Made by a program: the position numbers and the translations under genes. The notes under the pieces are model-generated. The model searched no databases. It saw nothing but the letters and a program-made list of their open reading frames with translations, and had not been told where the DNA came from. A DNA stretch of 64,000 bases, taken from Zygosaccharomyces rouxii. Its lineage: Eukaryota > Ascomycota > Saccharomycetes > Saccharomycetales > Saccharomycetaceae. Shown here piece after piece: positions 9,905 to 20,673 of the stretch; position 1 is the stretch's first letter; each line of letters starts with the position of its first letter. The stretch lies in contig NC_012996.1 of the NCBI RefSeq assembly GCF_000026365.1, forward strand, positions 1 to 64,000, in the 5' to 3' direction.

Positions 9905-10050
9905 ATGGAATATAGCAGTGGCTTATGCATAAGCCTGATCCATTTTCTATTTCTCGCTCAGTACATTGGAAGGATTTATCAGAAACATCTTCGAGCAGAA
10001 GATGAAGCCCTCAACAGATGTTTTCGATTTCGATGCGAATACAAAAAGTA

Positions 10051-10122
10051 TGAGCGGTACGAGAATCGAACCCGTGTCTCCACCTTGGAAGGGTGGAATG
10101 ATAACCACTACACTAACCGCCC
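10051..10122 (-). tRNA. tRNA-Gly (anticodon TCC)
   Basis: The minus strand reads a complete 72-nt tRNA: 5' GGGCGGT, A box TTAGTGTAGTGGTTATCA, anticodon arm CCACC-CTTCCAA-GGTGG with anticodon TCC, B box GGTTCGATTC, and 3' ACCGCTC plus discriminator A. The acceptor stem pairs throughout, with one G-T pair. It is nearly identical to S. cerevisiae tRNA-Gly(UCC). There is no intron. Confidence 0.97.
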
Positions 10123-10658
10123 GCTAAGTAGACCATCTAGTTTTTCTTACTCATCAATTCAATTTGAAGTCTATGCATTTAAATACCCATGAATAACTCA
10201 GCAATGTTCTCTATGGTTCCAAAGCTACAAGTTTTTCATTCCTCAATCATTACGACTAGTTTAGAGAAGTAGTTGTTTCACATAATTTCATAGCATTTCT
10301 AGGTTGCTCCCTTGCATTTTCTCATAAAACAATTTTCACAAATAACGAGGGTGCCCTCCAAGCTTGAAAAAATCGCAAGCTGTATATGCAATTATTACTA
10401 CTGCCATTGGTGGTTAAGACTTGCCAAAGTCTCCAGGAAGCAGTTTCGAGCTGCATACGTTTTTCATGTTCATCACTTCAATCCTAAGAACAAAGGGTCC
10501 TATTTGTCATTCACGCAGATCATCAAATATTTGAAAAATTTCAAAAGATTTGGTGCATTCGAATTAAAAATAGTTGATCCAGTTGACAAAAAGCGTGCTC
10601 TTGAGCAGTACAACTGTGTCGTCTTAGAGCACATGCTCTGCAGGGCACTGCACATACA
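10123..10658. other. Gene-free stretch with an unplaced open frame
   Basis: A plus-strand frame runs from 10312 to 10743. Its middle (QFRAAYVFHVHHFNPKNKGS, then QIIKYLKNFKRFGAFELKIV) has protein-like character but matches no family I know. It overlaps the start of the CWP1-like relic and is probably not a working gene. Confidence 0.3.
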
Positions 10659-11116
10659 ATGCACTTCTCCTCTATTCTTAGTCTGCTATCTCGCTCTTTA
10701 CTTGTCTTTGTCGACACCGAAAGGTTCACTCTTCAAACTTTGATCTCCGGTAATCCAAACAATTGGAAGGGAAATCCTCTAGAATTCGCGTATATCTTTG
10801 ACGACACCAACCATCTGTACAGCTTTAAAAACTTCAAGCCCATTCCACTAGTTATTGACGAAAGGGGCCACTTAAGATAACAAGTACATCGAAGTAAAAC
10901 TGGGGTTACCTCTTTATTGGCAATGAAACTACCGCATCCGCTGGATTCTCTTCGAAAGTCGGTTACCTCAACTACAACAACTGCGAGGGCTTTCGTAGCA
11001 TCCCAAATGGAAACCGTTACATCATTTCCACCAAGAACCCTAACAAGGGCCAAGGCACATCAGACGATACTGTCCCCATTGTCATCGAGGAATTTTCTCA
11101 TCTATCTCACCAATAA
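10659..11116 (+). pseudogene. CWP1-like cell-wall mannoprotein pseudogene
   Basis: From the ATG at 10659 the frame begins with a signal-peptide-like stretch (MHFSSILSLLSRSLLVF) and continues ERFTLQTLISGN, PLEFAYIFDD and LVIDERGHLR, then hits TAA at 10878-10880. Homology to the CWP1 ectodomain continues in a second frame (DNKYIEVK, 10876 on) and a third (from 10907): TTASAGFSSKVGYLNYNNCEGF, here shortened to its core GFSSKVGYLNY, then GNRYIISTKNP. S. cerevisiae Cwp1 has the same order: KLKFDDDKYAVV, ATGFSIKDGHLNY, GSSYIFSSK. At least two frameshifts break the gene, and the serine-rich tail and GPI signal are missing. It is a dead copy of a GPI wall protein. Confidence 0.65.
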
Positions 11117-12030
11117 ATGGTGTGAATAGTATAAGTAGTATTAATGTCTCCAAATATATGGAGCCTTCTATCGCTCTGTAATCAGTCCTTGCGCTTATGC
11201 CTTTTAGAACACTCTTTTCGTCCCTCGGGTGACAATTGAAGATTTTGGATCTCGCCTCCTATAGCAACTCAGCAAATCATATCATCAAATATTGTCTACC
11301 AAATCTAAATACTAACGTTTCGGGTTTAGCATCTCTAGACAACCATAAGTTCTAGCTCTCCCTGTATGATTGTCAAAAAACACAAGCGTAGATATGGGGC
11401 ATCGGAGATTTTAGATACATGAAAACATCTTGGTAATTCTATTGCAGCGCTATCATTTAATTCAATCATTCATCTTTTTTTATATTCGTACCCTTAATTT
11501 GTATGGTGCCAAACTTTCATTCAACAATTTTCAATAATACCTAAAGTTCGTACGAATACCATATATCTCAGGCCCTCCCTTCGACCATTATATTCCCGAT
11601 TGCATGACTACTAGTTTATCAACTCATAGCATCAGCGTCACGTCCTATGATTGCACGGCACTGTAATTCGAGAAACTGACTATGCGCGGTTTTTGACATC
11701 TAGAAAAGCTCTTCGATGCTCCAAATATTCAAATTGCACAATCCCGCATTTTTAAGACAACGAAGGCATATATTATCACGTATCCTTAACCTTTCGTACC
11801 GTTAATACAAAAGAGTAACACCTTTAAAATGGTCTTGAGATTCCATTCTGTTTTCATTTAAAAATTTCCATATCGTAATCTCCTACGAAATCCCCACTTC
11901 TTTCTAAGGACTTTTTAAATAAGCGCTTAACAAATTTCAATTTAAATATATATATAAATGTTTACCTAAATGTATGAGTTTCAGAAGCTTTATATTCCTC
12001 TCCATTAAAAGCTTCGAGTTTTTTTACTCT
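11117..12030. other. Intergenic region, nothing recognised
   Basis: About 900 bases of AT-rich sequence between the CWP1-like relic and the 3' end of the GRE2-like gene. I see no ORF, RNA gene or repeat worth reporting. A TATATATATAAA stretch near 11947 lies downstream of the GRE2-like stop and probably belongs to its 3' end signals. Confidence 0.4.
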
Positions 12031-13032
12031 CTACAAACGTCCCTCTTTTTTCAAAACCTGTGCCACAGTATCGTACACACACTGCTCAAGGCTAATGAAT
12101 GGAAATGCTAGCACTTCCTTTGAGTGTCTGTTGTCAAACACAGCACCAGGCTTTGTATCTCCCATACCAGGTTCGGGTCCCTTAGTAATGTCCAACTGTG
12201 GGAACTTTTCATTCAATATATCAAGGATGCTCTGACAGTTAAATGCTCCGTTGGAAAGACCCAACCTTTCACCAGTGGTATCCTTTTGGAATGCAACCAA
12301 ATGAGCCCTTGCAACATCACGAACATCCACATAAGCAGAATGGTAATCTGGTTCAAGTTTATCACCTGGCTTGCTGTGAATTAACCCGTTAATAATCTCA
12401 TTCGAAGTGTTCAACTGAGATGTAACATCTTCATCAAATTTCTGAGGTCCAAACACAAAAACAGGGTTGATAGTGGTCAGTGACACACCAGTCTCCTTTG
12501 AAAATTCCCAAGCTGCCTGTTCCGCAAATTTCTTTGAAGCACAGTAGGCATTCACGGCGTCAGTTTGACATCTTTCCCAAGTGGCAGGGTTCCAATCCTT
12601 TTCAGTGAAAACAAGGCTACCATCAGCTGAGTTCACCATATCTGTAATCGCAGCATAAGATGACGTGACAACAACCTTCTTCACATCACCATATTTTTTG
12701 ATGGCATTGAGAACACCCTTTGTACCGTTCAATGCAGGAATCAATAGGTCCTTCTCATAGTCGCTAGTATTAAAGTGACATGGTGATGCCATGTGCAACA
12801 CAATGTCAATTTCTTTGCCTCTTTTCTTGAAAAGAGGTTCAAAGGCTTCTGTATCGGAAATATCCTTTACAATTTCAAAGCTCAATTTCGAAGGACTTCC
12901 AAACTGTTTGTGCAACTTGTCTCCCTTCTCCTGAGATCTAACAGTACCGATAACCTGGTAATTCTCTTTTAACAAACAATCCAAGACCCATTGGGCGATA
13001 AAACCTGTAGCACCTGTAACTAAAACAGCCAT
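12031..13032 (-). CDS. GRE2: NADPH-dependent methylglyoxal/carbonyl reductase, GRE2 family
   Basis: The 333-residue protein belongs to the extended short-chain dehydrogenases. It shows the NADP-binding TGATGFIAQWV near the N-terminus (S. cerevisiae Gre2: SGANGFIAQHI), VIGTVRSQEKGDKL for cofactor phosphate binding, the catalytic Ser in VVTSSYAA and YCASKKFAE with Tyr and Lys. The VNPVFVFGPQ-type substrate-pocket region and YVDVRDVARAHLVAFQK follow. Members reduce methylglyoxal, isovaleraldehyde and diverse ketones. The frame opens further upstream, but the first ATG (13030-13032) matches the family start. S. cerevisiae has several GRE2 paralogues (YGL039W, YDR541C, YGL157W), so 'GRE2 family' is safer than strict orthology. 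Confidence 0.88.
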   Translation of the reverse strand: MAVLVTGATGFIAQWVLDCLLKENYQVIGTVRSQEKGDKLHKQFGSPSKLSFEIVKDISDTEAFEPLFKKRGKEIDIVLHMASPCHFNTSDYEKDLLIPALNGTKGVLNAIKKYGDVKKVVVTSSYAAITDMVNSADGSLVFTEKDWNPATWERCQTDAVNAYCASKKFAEQAAWEFSKETGVSLTTINPVFVFGPQKFDEDVTSQLNTSNEIINGLIHSKPGDKLEPDYHSAYVDVRDVARAHLVAFQKDTTGERLGLSNGAFNCQSILDILNEKFPQLDITKGPEPGMGDTKPGAVFDNRHSKEVLAFPFISLEQCVYDTVAQVLKKEGRL

Positions 13033-13235
13033 TGTAATTGTATTCGATGTGGTATTTGCTATGATGGTTCGAGGATTCACGTCTCTTCATCAGGTCGTCT
13101 TTTATACCTTTCAAGTTGAACTAAAAGTCATCCTTTATCTGGTACTGTCGCATGCCATTATTAAGCGTACGGACCTAAGCCGCTTCATATCTGGTATATT
13201 CCCTTGAGATTTTAAGCCGCATACTCCAGCTTACG

Positions 13236-13267
13236 AAGTCCGATGTTGAAAAAGTCCGATGTTGAAA
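13236..13267. repeat. Two 16-bp direct repeats upstream of GRE2-type gene
   Basis: AAGTCCGATGTTGAAA occurs twice without a gap (13236-13251, 13252-13267), followed by a third partial AAAGTCCG. Each copy holds a TCCG (CGGA) core of the kind bound by zinc-cluster factors. They lie about 205-235 bp upstream of the GRE2-type ATG, a usual distance for an activating site. Confidence 0.7.
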
Positions 13268-16200
13268 AAAGTCCGTCCCTCGTCCTTAGCGAGAAACAAC
13301 TTGCATGGAAGCTACAAGGGCATCTTCTGTTTGAACCCTTCCTTATGCATTGTTCCTCTTTTTGATTGCTTGAACTCCTCATCTCTCCATACGTCATTAA
13401 TAACTGCCATTACCCCGGAACCTCTTCACATGATATTCCTTTCCAACTTTCAATAATAAAAGATCAAAATCATATGTTATCGCCAAAAAATTCGTGCATC
13501 CTGGAGGCCCCTATTATATTAAAACTTTCTCAGAAGTATGTCATTCTTGATCTTGGCAAACGCGGGCAGATCTACTTCTACAACCTGGCGGTTTAATATT
13601 TATAATAAGAAGACCCCGAGATAAGCGTCCACGATGCACAGGAATATGTTCGTTATAAATGCGGACGACGAAGAGATCATTCGTGGATCTGCTACACCTT
13701 TCCCTCATGAACCAATTGTTTAACAATGCACTTCACCTCTATTTCAACAACTGTCGCCCTCCCTAGGCTTTCTAGGCGACTCTCGGCCCTTCAACTTGAT
13801 TACTTTATTACCTAAAGGTTCCTTCATTCCAACAGAGTCATCTCTGGAAGATGTTGTGCCAAACTTTTCCTTGTTTTACTTGATTACATTTTAATGTTTG
13901 TACCTTTCTCTAGTAATAGCATTACATTTTGAGTTTGGAAAGTTCCCTCAACACTGACACAATCACCTGTTGTCATCTTTGTAAAATTTCGAAGTTGCTT
14001 TTATTATAGTGCCTTGGTTTTAGCTGCAATGAACGAAACGAAAAATGCTATAGAACTGAGGAATGCACTTAAGACATTAATTTAGGAGTTTGGAAGTCGT
14101 GAGGTATACTCATTGGGCACGCTGAAAACACTGAACATGTGTAATTGTTTGACAGAAAATAACATATCGGAGGGCGTGCTGCAATAAGGGCATATAACTT
14201 TGGAAAATTCGTAAGCTTCTACCGGTTTTGTAATTAGATGCCAGCACCATTATTTATTTCCCCGAACAAAACATAAAATATCATTAGCCTGTCGGCTCGG
14301 TGGAGAAAATTCAGTCAGTAATTCATTTCTGAATGCGAAAATCCTGTTTTAAAGAGGATAAAGAATATCCATATCTACACGTAGTTGTACATTTTTGTCT
14401 GCGCTAAATATTTCTTTCTATTTGCTTTTCTTTTCTCTTGCTAGGTACATAGAAAGCGACTTTGTCAGAAAATTTGTCGTAGTATTCCTTATGCCTTTAG
14501 GAGTAAACAATCCATATTTCTCCTTCAATTTCGAAAGCTTATTCTAAAATAAAAAGTAGACCTCATTAAGCGATTGAGTGTGAACTTGGCGATGTTCGAA
14601 CAATTTTTTATTTCCTAGCTGCTTCTTTTTAGTCGTCTAAAGCGAACCCATGTCGGGCCATATTGAAAGGAAAAGGTTCTCTTGTGTAAGTAGCACTAAC
14701 GAAATTAATTAGTTTTGTTGCATTATATCATATTTTTCGACCCCCGCATTTAGCATCTGTATCGTTGCTCGAGTAACGATGAAAATCTCAGAAACCATCC
14801 TTTATGGTAACCATGACAACTAACCCACCTCGAGATGCTTTCCATTAGAGATAATCATTTAGGAAATTGCAAATTTGAGCAAATCATTAAAACCTATCTT
14901 GCCCCAAGATAATATCAAACAACTAACTTGCTGCATCTACGGTATGAATTAGAGCAATATGGGCCTGATGACAGAAGCATTTATGACAATAGAGATCAAA
15001 GTAAAGATTTTACAAGGTTGTGTGCTTCGGTATCATGATACTCAGAACACAATAGTTAGCAGTCATCGGCCAACAATCCGTGCAATTCCCACCACAAGTC
15101 TTGTAAACAGAATCACATATCTGTTATCCAACTGACACTTCAGCTGATAATAAAGGTACCACTTTTCCTGAATTTTGGATCCCGCTGCCAAGCTAACTCC
15201 ACATTCGTAACAAAAGACCCGCACCTATAGATCCCTTGTTTGCAATCATCAGAAATCAAAAAACTGGCCACAAAACTTCTTAGAAACCACTAAATACCAC
15301 TTTCGATGCCTTTAGGCTCACAACCCTCCTCATTTAGTGTTAGATTTTATAACGTTTTCCTCATCAAAAGTTGAGATTCCGCTTTTCTTTTGTTAAATCT
15401 GTACTTGATACCATCAATGCACTTGCCATTCGAAAAATACCATATATTCCGATCTCCATGGGTACAGGCACTTCCCTCCGAAAAGTCTACTGTGTAAAAG
15501 GTATACTCAGTTGACTACCTGCCTTTCTCTTTGTCGAAACCTATCACAACGTTTAAATCCCAGTCATTAAGTATGATATCAAACACATGTGTAAGTTCAT
15601 CGATGTGTTATTCGCCCCAATAATTTCCTTGATCTAAAGAGTAAAGGAACTTCTTCAATGACTAGTCATTTTCTTGAGATAACGGGGGAATAGCAATGTT
15701 ACCGAAATCCAGGAATGCTGCATGCTCACTACTACCTTTGTATCAGAAAGGATGATGCACTTTCCAATACAAAAGAAATGTTTTCTCAAGAAGTTTTATT
15801 AATGAAACCCGGGCTTGATATAAGGACCAGGCAGCACTCAAAATGAAAAAGAAGCTTTGTAAGCAGCGTTACTGGTGATCACTTCATTTCTTTATACTAG
15901 AAATGAATATCACAACTTTTTTGGAGAGTGTGTCCCAAGGTCCTCGTCAATTTCCGCGCCTTATGTCTCTCTTGAAGCCTTAAAACGTTACAACCAGGCA
16001 ACGAATGAGCCTTACCAATGGTTTTGTCAGGATTGTTTTACTTCCAATTCTAAATTTTTACTGGGTAGTGGCCGCTCTTTCTATAACACTTTGAATGCAT
16101 TGACACAATACTAACAACATTTCTAAAACCTACAAGTTATATCTCAAAGGGAAGTGAGAGGCTATAGGCACCCATCAAAGTATGAAATTTCTAACAGCTG

Positions 16201-17789
16201 TAATGCACTTTGCTCCCGGAGATGAACTCAAAGGTGACCACCTGCATGACTGGTACCTGCATGTCGAGGGAATATGAATCTATGCAAAGGAAAAGCTTGT
16301 TGATGGAAAGGAAGTTTTGGATTCCTATGAATCTCAATTCATGCCTCTACCTTTGAAACCTGAGGATTCTAGCTATTCCGATCTTAAGGACATCATTTAT
16401 GAGATTAATGACGCTTGTCGGTTCTTGTAATGTTCACTTTTCTGGCGCCTTCGGAGTTTTGGAAAACGGCTGTGCAGTTTCTTGAAATTTCAACCCCACC
16501 TTATTTGAATAGTTTTCAGACGCAGCACTGTCTATGGAAAGGTGTTTCTGTTTTGATAATACAGGCACAAACTGACGAAGTCATAAGACTATGCACTCAA
16601 GCTACTCTCGCTGAGATGGTGTGTTTTTGATTTCATTCTCCAACCTGGAGTTTACCGTACGTTAGTCGAACACTGCAAATGGATCAGGAGCTTTTCGTTT
16701 TTATGGCCGTTTTTAATAGCTGTGATTCTGAAGTTCTTGTCATAGATTTTCATGACATTTCTTTTTCCAGTTAGCGGCACCAAAGTATAGCTCCAACAAC
16801 ACATCAGAGTGAGCTACAGCAGGCAGAATATTCTACCTTGTATGCTTTTCAGGTTCCAGCCTTGTCATGATTGATTTTGTTATGAGTACAGAACTCTGAT
16901 TTGCGCGAGAAGATGCCAAGGATCATGACGTCAGGGTTGTAGAAACCTTTACTAGTGGAATTCATATTGTGCTGTTTCACCATTGCGTGCAGGTGACTGT
17001 TAATGGTAGCTCGTTGGACATTCGAAAGTTTGAGTCTATTTTGTTGCTGGATTATTCTTGGCCATTGGTTCAGAATAGCTTGAAACCGAACTCGAGCTGT
17101 TGTATTTTGTACCGGGCAGAAAAATAAGACTAGCAGTTATTGATTGTGCCTCATCAAAATAAAACTCGGTAAAGGATAGAAAGCTATGGCACTGCTTCTT
17201 ATAACATTAGCAGCCATATTTCAATTGGAATCTTATGAATATTCGGCGGTAAATTGTCTTTTACTCTCTTTCATCCTCTTATAGGTGGATGTACTTAAAG
17301 AAATAAAAACAATCTACGACGTTATTTGCCTTGCAAGGATCACGATACATATGGAGAGGCATTTGAAGCATTTATCTATGTCCTTTTTTCAAATTATCAC
17401 CAAAATATGGGGAATATTAAAACCGTAATTGAGACGCTGAAAGACAGACTGAATTAAAAGACTGGGGCTATTATAATAATGATCATACAGGTTAGAAATT
17501 AGTTTTTTTCTAACGATTGTGTAATAGAACCGAGAGCAAACGCCCTGGGATATGCCGTACCTTTACGGATATTTAGTGGTTAATCAGTTTATCAAATTTT
17601 TCAGGTCATCGGTAAAAAATCACGAAGGTATATTATTGTACATACTGCTCTGGTAGTTATTGCTTCGAGGTTTCCACAGTAGCATTCCCATGGAGGACCC
17701 TTTTTTTTCCTCGTTAATTTGATATGCCCTTGATTGAACCAAACGTAGAAACACTATTGGACATTGCGAATCCAACAAAAACTCTTGCA
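13268..17789. other. 4.5 kb without an intact gene; scattered relic frames
   Basis: No intact gene or RNA is recognised. Short protein-like pieces appear on the plus strand. One is at 15875-16114 (SLEALKRYNQATNEPYQWFC). Another is near 16181-16420 (FLTAVMHFAPGDELKGDHLHDWY with stops inside; the quoted core is AVMHFAPGDELKGDHLHDW). A third is near 17310-17457 (CKDHDTYGEAFEAFIYVLF, then ETLKDRLN before a stop). These look like remains of genes interrupted by stops and frameshifts. I could not assign any of them. The stretch otherwise has the AT-rich composition of the rest of the subtelomere. Confidence 0.4.
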
Positions 17790-18370
17790 AGCTTCATACG
17801 GAGTAACCGTACTTACCACGAGAGGAGACTCGGTAATTAAAAAGAAAAGGTTATAAACTATCCGACCTCTCGGATATTCGACCCCAGCCGTTTATCCGCT
17901 GTTGCTTGTCCCACCAAGGTTGTCCCGCAACGGCAGGCGCCCCCCGCTTTTTTTCCGCGTCGTGTCCCCCGGATAAATTTTTCTCTCTTTTCTTTTACGT
18001 AGTAAAGGAGCGCGCATCACACGACGAAGATATCCTTGGGGAACTGAACGACTTTTTTTTTTCCGGGGAAGGGTATGTGGGGGATCTAGCCACACGAACG
18101 CAGGGCGTTATCTGTGACAGCTTCACAACGCGGAATAGACCTCAAACTACCGTTGTATTGCTTCTAGTACCCAGAAGCGCTAGTAGTTATTGTGCGGTAC
18201 TATGTGTCATTATGGAAAAACTACGCCGGTAATAAAAAAAACAAAACTGGTGCTTTTACTTTTACTAGTAAAGGTGTTACATCTCGTTACTTTTGGCTGA
18301 AGAACTAGCAGTAGCAGTAACAGTTGTTGCAGTCAATCGTCATTGGTGGAAAGGTCTTCTGGGGGCTGTT
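17790..18370 (+). promoter_or_regulatory. Glucose-responsive promoter of the hexose transporter
   Basis: Upstream of the transporter there are several matches to the Rgt1 repressor site CGGANNA on either strand: 17799-17805 (CGGAGTA), 17893-17899 (TTATCCG), 17952-17958 (TTTTCCG), 17971-17977 (CGGATAA), 18059-18065 (TTTTCCG) and 18131-18137 (CGGAATA). Mig1-type GC boxes (SYGGGG) occur at 18077-18082, 18359-18364 and on the reverse strand near 17882 and 17966. Clustered Rgt1 plus Mig1 sites are the signature of HXT promoters. The 108-codon frame at 17906-18232 lies inside this region and is judged non-coding. Function is inferred from motif clustering. Confidence 0.6.
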
Positions 18371-18541
18371 TGAAAGGATACGAAGAGATCGTGAAAAAAA
18401 AAAAAAAAATCAATATAAAAAATGCAGTAGTTTTTCCATCAGTTGGAGACTCTGAATGGGTCGTTTTGAGAGTTTTTCCAGAATACTGCCAAGATATAAT
18501 TATTGAATAGTGCTCGAGATCAATTAAGCAAATAGCTAGTT

Positions 18542-20311
18542 ATGTCGACAGAAAATTATAAGTCAGCTCTAGCTGATAACGGAAACGTCAAAAACATGAT
18601 AGATGATATTCCTGTAGAGCACGCGAGAGAGAGTACCGCTAGTGATTCACTTGAAAATCGTTCTCTAAGCAAAAATGAAAAAGATGACTTGCAACCTGTT
18701 GAAGGTATGAATTATGATGGACATAATGGCATCCAGGAAGAAGAAAATGATGTTGCATTACCTAAGAAGCCATTGTCTGATTATCTTTCTGTTTTCATCT
18801 TTTGCGTTTTAATTGCATTTGGTGGATTTGTCTTTGGTTGGGATACCGGTACCATTTCAGGATTTGTTAACCAAACAGATTTTATCGAAAGATTTGGTCA
18901 ATTGAATCACAGAACTGGCGAACATTATTTATCTAAGGTGAGAACTGGTCTTATCGTTTCACTTTTTAACATCGGTTGCGCTTTTGGTGGGTTAATCTTG
19001 ACGAAACCTGCTGATGTTTACGGCCGTAAATTAGCTGTTACCATTGCTGCTGTATTTTATGTTGTTGGCACCGTTATCTCAATTGCATCTATTGATAAAT
19101 GGTATCAATATATGATTGGTAGAATTATCTCAGGTCTCGGTGTTGGTTCATTGGCGGTTTTATCACCAATGTTAATCTCTGAAGTTGCACCAAAACAATT
19201 AAGAGGTACTTTAGTTTCAATTTATCAACTGATGGTTACCGCAGGTATTTTCTTGGGTTACTGTGCAAATTACGGTACTAAAACTTATGACAACTCTGTT
19301 CAATGGAGAGTTCCATTAGGCTTGAATTTCGCATGGGCCATTCTCATGGTTGCTGGTATGACATTTGTTCCTGAATCACCTCGTTACTTAGTACAAATTG
19401 GTAAAGTTCAAGAGGCCAAGAGATCATTATCGAGATCTAACAAAGTCTCTCCCGAAGATCCTGGTCTATTGGCGGAGTTAGAACAAATTGAAACTGGTAT
19501 CGAAGCCGAAAGGGCAGCTGGTAAGGCTTCCCTTCAAGAACTGTTTTCCACCAGAGGTAAAGTTTTACAACGTGTTATCATGGCAGCTGTTATCCAATCT
19601 TTACAACAATTGACTGGTGATAACTATTTTTTCTACTATGGTACTACCGTTTTCAAATCTGTTGGTTTAAATGATTCATTTGAAACTTCCATCGTTTTAG
19701 GTGTTGTAAATTTCTTCTCTACTTTCTTCGGTATCTATTACGTGGAAAGGTTTGGTCGTCGTACTTGTCTATTATGGGGTGCCGCTACAATGGTCTGTTG
19801 TTTCGTTGTATTTGCTTCTGTTGGTGTTACAAGATTATGGCCTAATGGTCAAGGTAATGGTTCATCAAAAGGCGCTGGTAACTGTATGATTGTCTTTACC
19901 TGCTTCTATATCTACTGTTTTGCAAGTAGTTGGGCTCCAATCTGCTTTGTTGTGGTTTCAGAAACTTTCCCATTAAGAGTTAAATCTAAAGGTATGGCAA
20001 TTGCTATGGTTGCTAATTGGGTTTGGGGATTTTTAATTGGTTTCTTTACACCTTTCATTACAGGTGCAATCAACTTCTATTATGGTTACGTCTTTATGGG
20101 ATGTTTGGTATTTGCATTCTTCTACGTCTTTTTCTTTGTCCCAGAGACTAAGGGTTTAACTTTAGAAGAAGTTAGCACCATGTGGGAAGAAAACGTTCTA
20201 CCTTGGAAATCAACTTCATGGGTTCCACCAGACAGAAGAGGTAGAGGCTACGATTCTGAAGCCTTAGCTCATGATGATAAGCCTTGGTATAAGGCTATGT
20301 TTACCAAATAA
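18542..20311 (+). CDS. Hexose transporter (HXT family, major facilitator)
   Basis: The 589-residue protein has a ~80-residue acidic, hydrophilic N-terminal tail followed by 12 predicted membrane helices. Sugar-porter signatures are present: [11 protein letters not shown] in helix 1, [14 protein letters not shown] before the central loop, [14 protein letters not shown] in helix 7, VERFGRR and the final [13 protein letters not shown]. The C-terminus SWVPPDRRG...HDDKPWYK is the one shared by S. cerevisiae Hxt proteins. The length and long N-terminus are closest to Hxt5 (592 residues) rather than Hxt1-4, and there is no long cytosolic tail as in the Snf3/Rgt2 sensors. It imports glucose and fructose by facilitated diffusion across the plasma membrane. 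Which HXT it corresponds to cannot be fixed because the family expanded independently in different yeasts. Confidence 0.93.
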   Translation: MSTENYKSALADNGNVKNMIDDIPVEHARESTASDSLENRSLSKNEKDDLQPVEGMNYDGHNGIQEEENDVALPKKPLSDYLSVFIFCVLIAFGGFVFGWDTGTISGFVNQTDFIERFGQLNHRTGEHYLSKVRTGLIVSLFNIGCAFGGLILTKPADVYGRKLAVTIAAVFYVVGTVISIASIDKWYQYMIGRIISGLGVGSLAVLSPMLISEVAPKQLRGTLVSIYQLMVTAGIFLGYCANYGTKTYDNSVQWRVPLGLNFAWAILMVAGMTFVPESPRYLVQIGKVQEAKRSLSRSNKVSPEDPGLLAELEQIETGIEAERAAGKASLQELFSTRGKVLQRVIMAAVIQSLQQLTGDNYFFYYGTTVFKSVGLNDSFETSIVLGVVNFFSTFFGIYYVERFGRRTCLLWGAATMVCCFVVFASVGVTRLWPNGQGNGSSKGAGNCMIVFTCFYIYCFASSWAPICFVVVSETFPLRVKSKGMAIAMVANWVWGFLIGFFTPFITGAINFYYGYVFMGCLVFAFFYVFFFVPETKGLTLEEVSTMWEENVLPWKSTSWVPPDRRGRGYDSEALAHDDKPWYKAMFTK

Positions 20312-20673
20312 TTTCATTTTTCTAATTATGCGGTCAAAATATGATAATGAGAGTAGATGAACTATAGTTGTATTTGAGTTTATATTTTACGTACACCACT
20401 ACGATATTTGACGTACAGGTTTGATGACTCGACGTAATAATAAATTTTATTTTCTTCGCTTTTGTATTATTCGAATGTAAATCTCAATAGACACCTCGTA
20501 ACCAGGAGGCACGAATTTTCCTTTTTCATATGGGTGATAAATAGAGACAATCTCTGGCCAATGATTAATCCCATTCACCTTGAATGGAAAACTACAAAGT
20601 AAAAGGAAGTGTCATTGTATGAATGGGGAATTGGTGATTTATAATGAATTGAGTACCGTTTAAAACCAATTTC
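20312..20673. other. Intergenic region between transporter and regulator
   Basis: 361 bases serve as 3' region of the transporter and promoter of the zinc-cluster gene, both reading rightwards. I see no recognised activator site, and no copy of the palindrome found before OXP1. Confidence 0.4.

Noticed and set aside
17906..18232. 108-codon open frame upstream of the hexose transporter
   Set aside because: Lies within the Rgt1/Mig1 site cluster, is matched by a frame on the other strand and has no recognisable domain.
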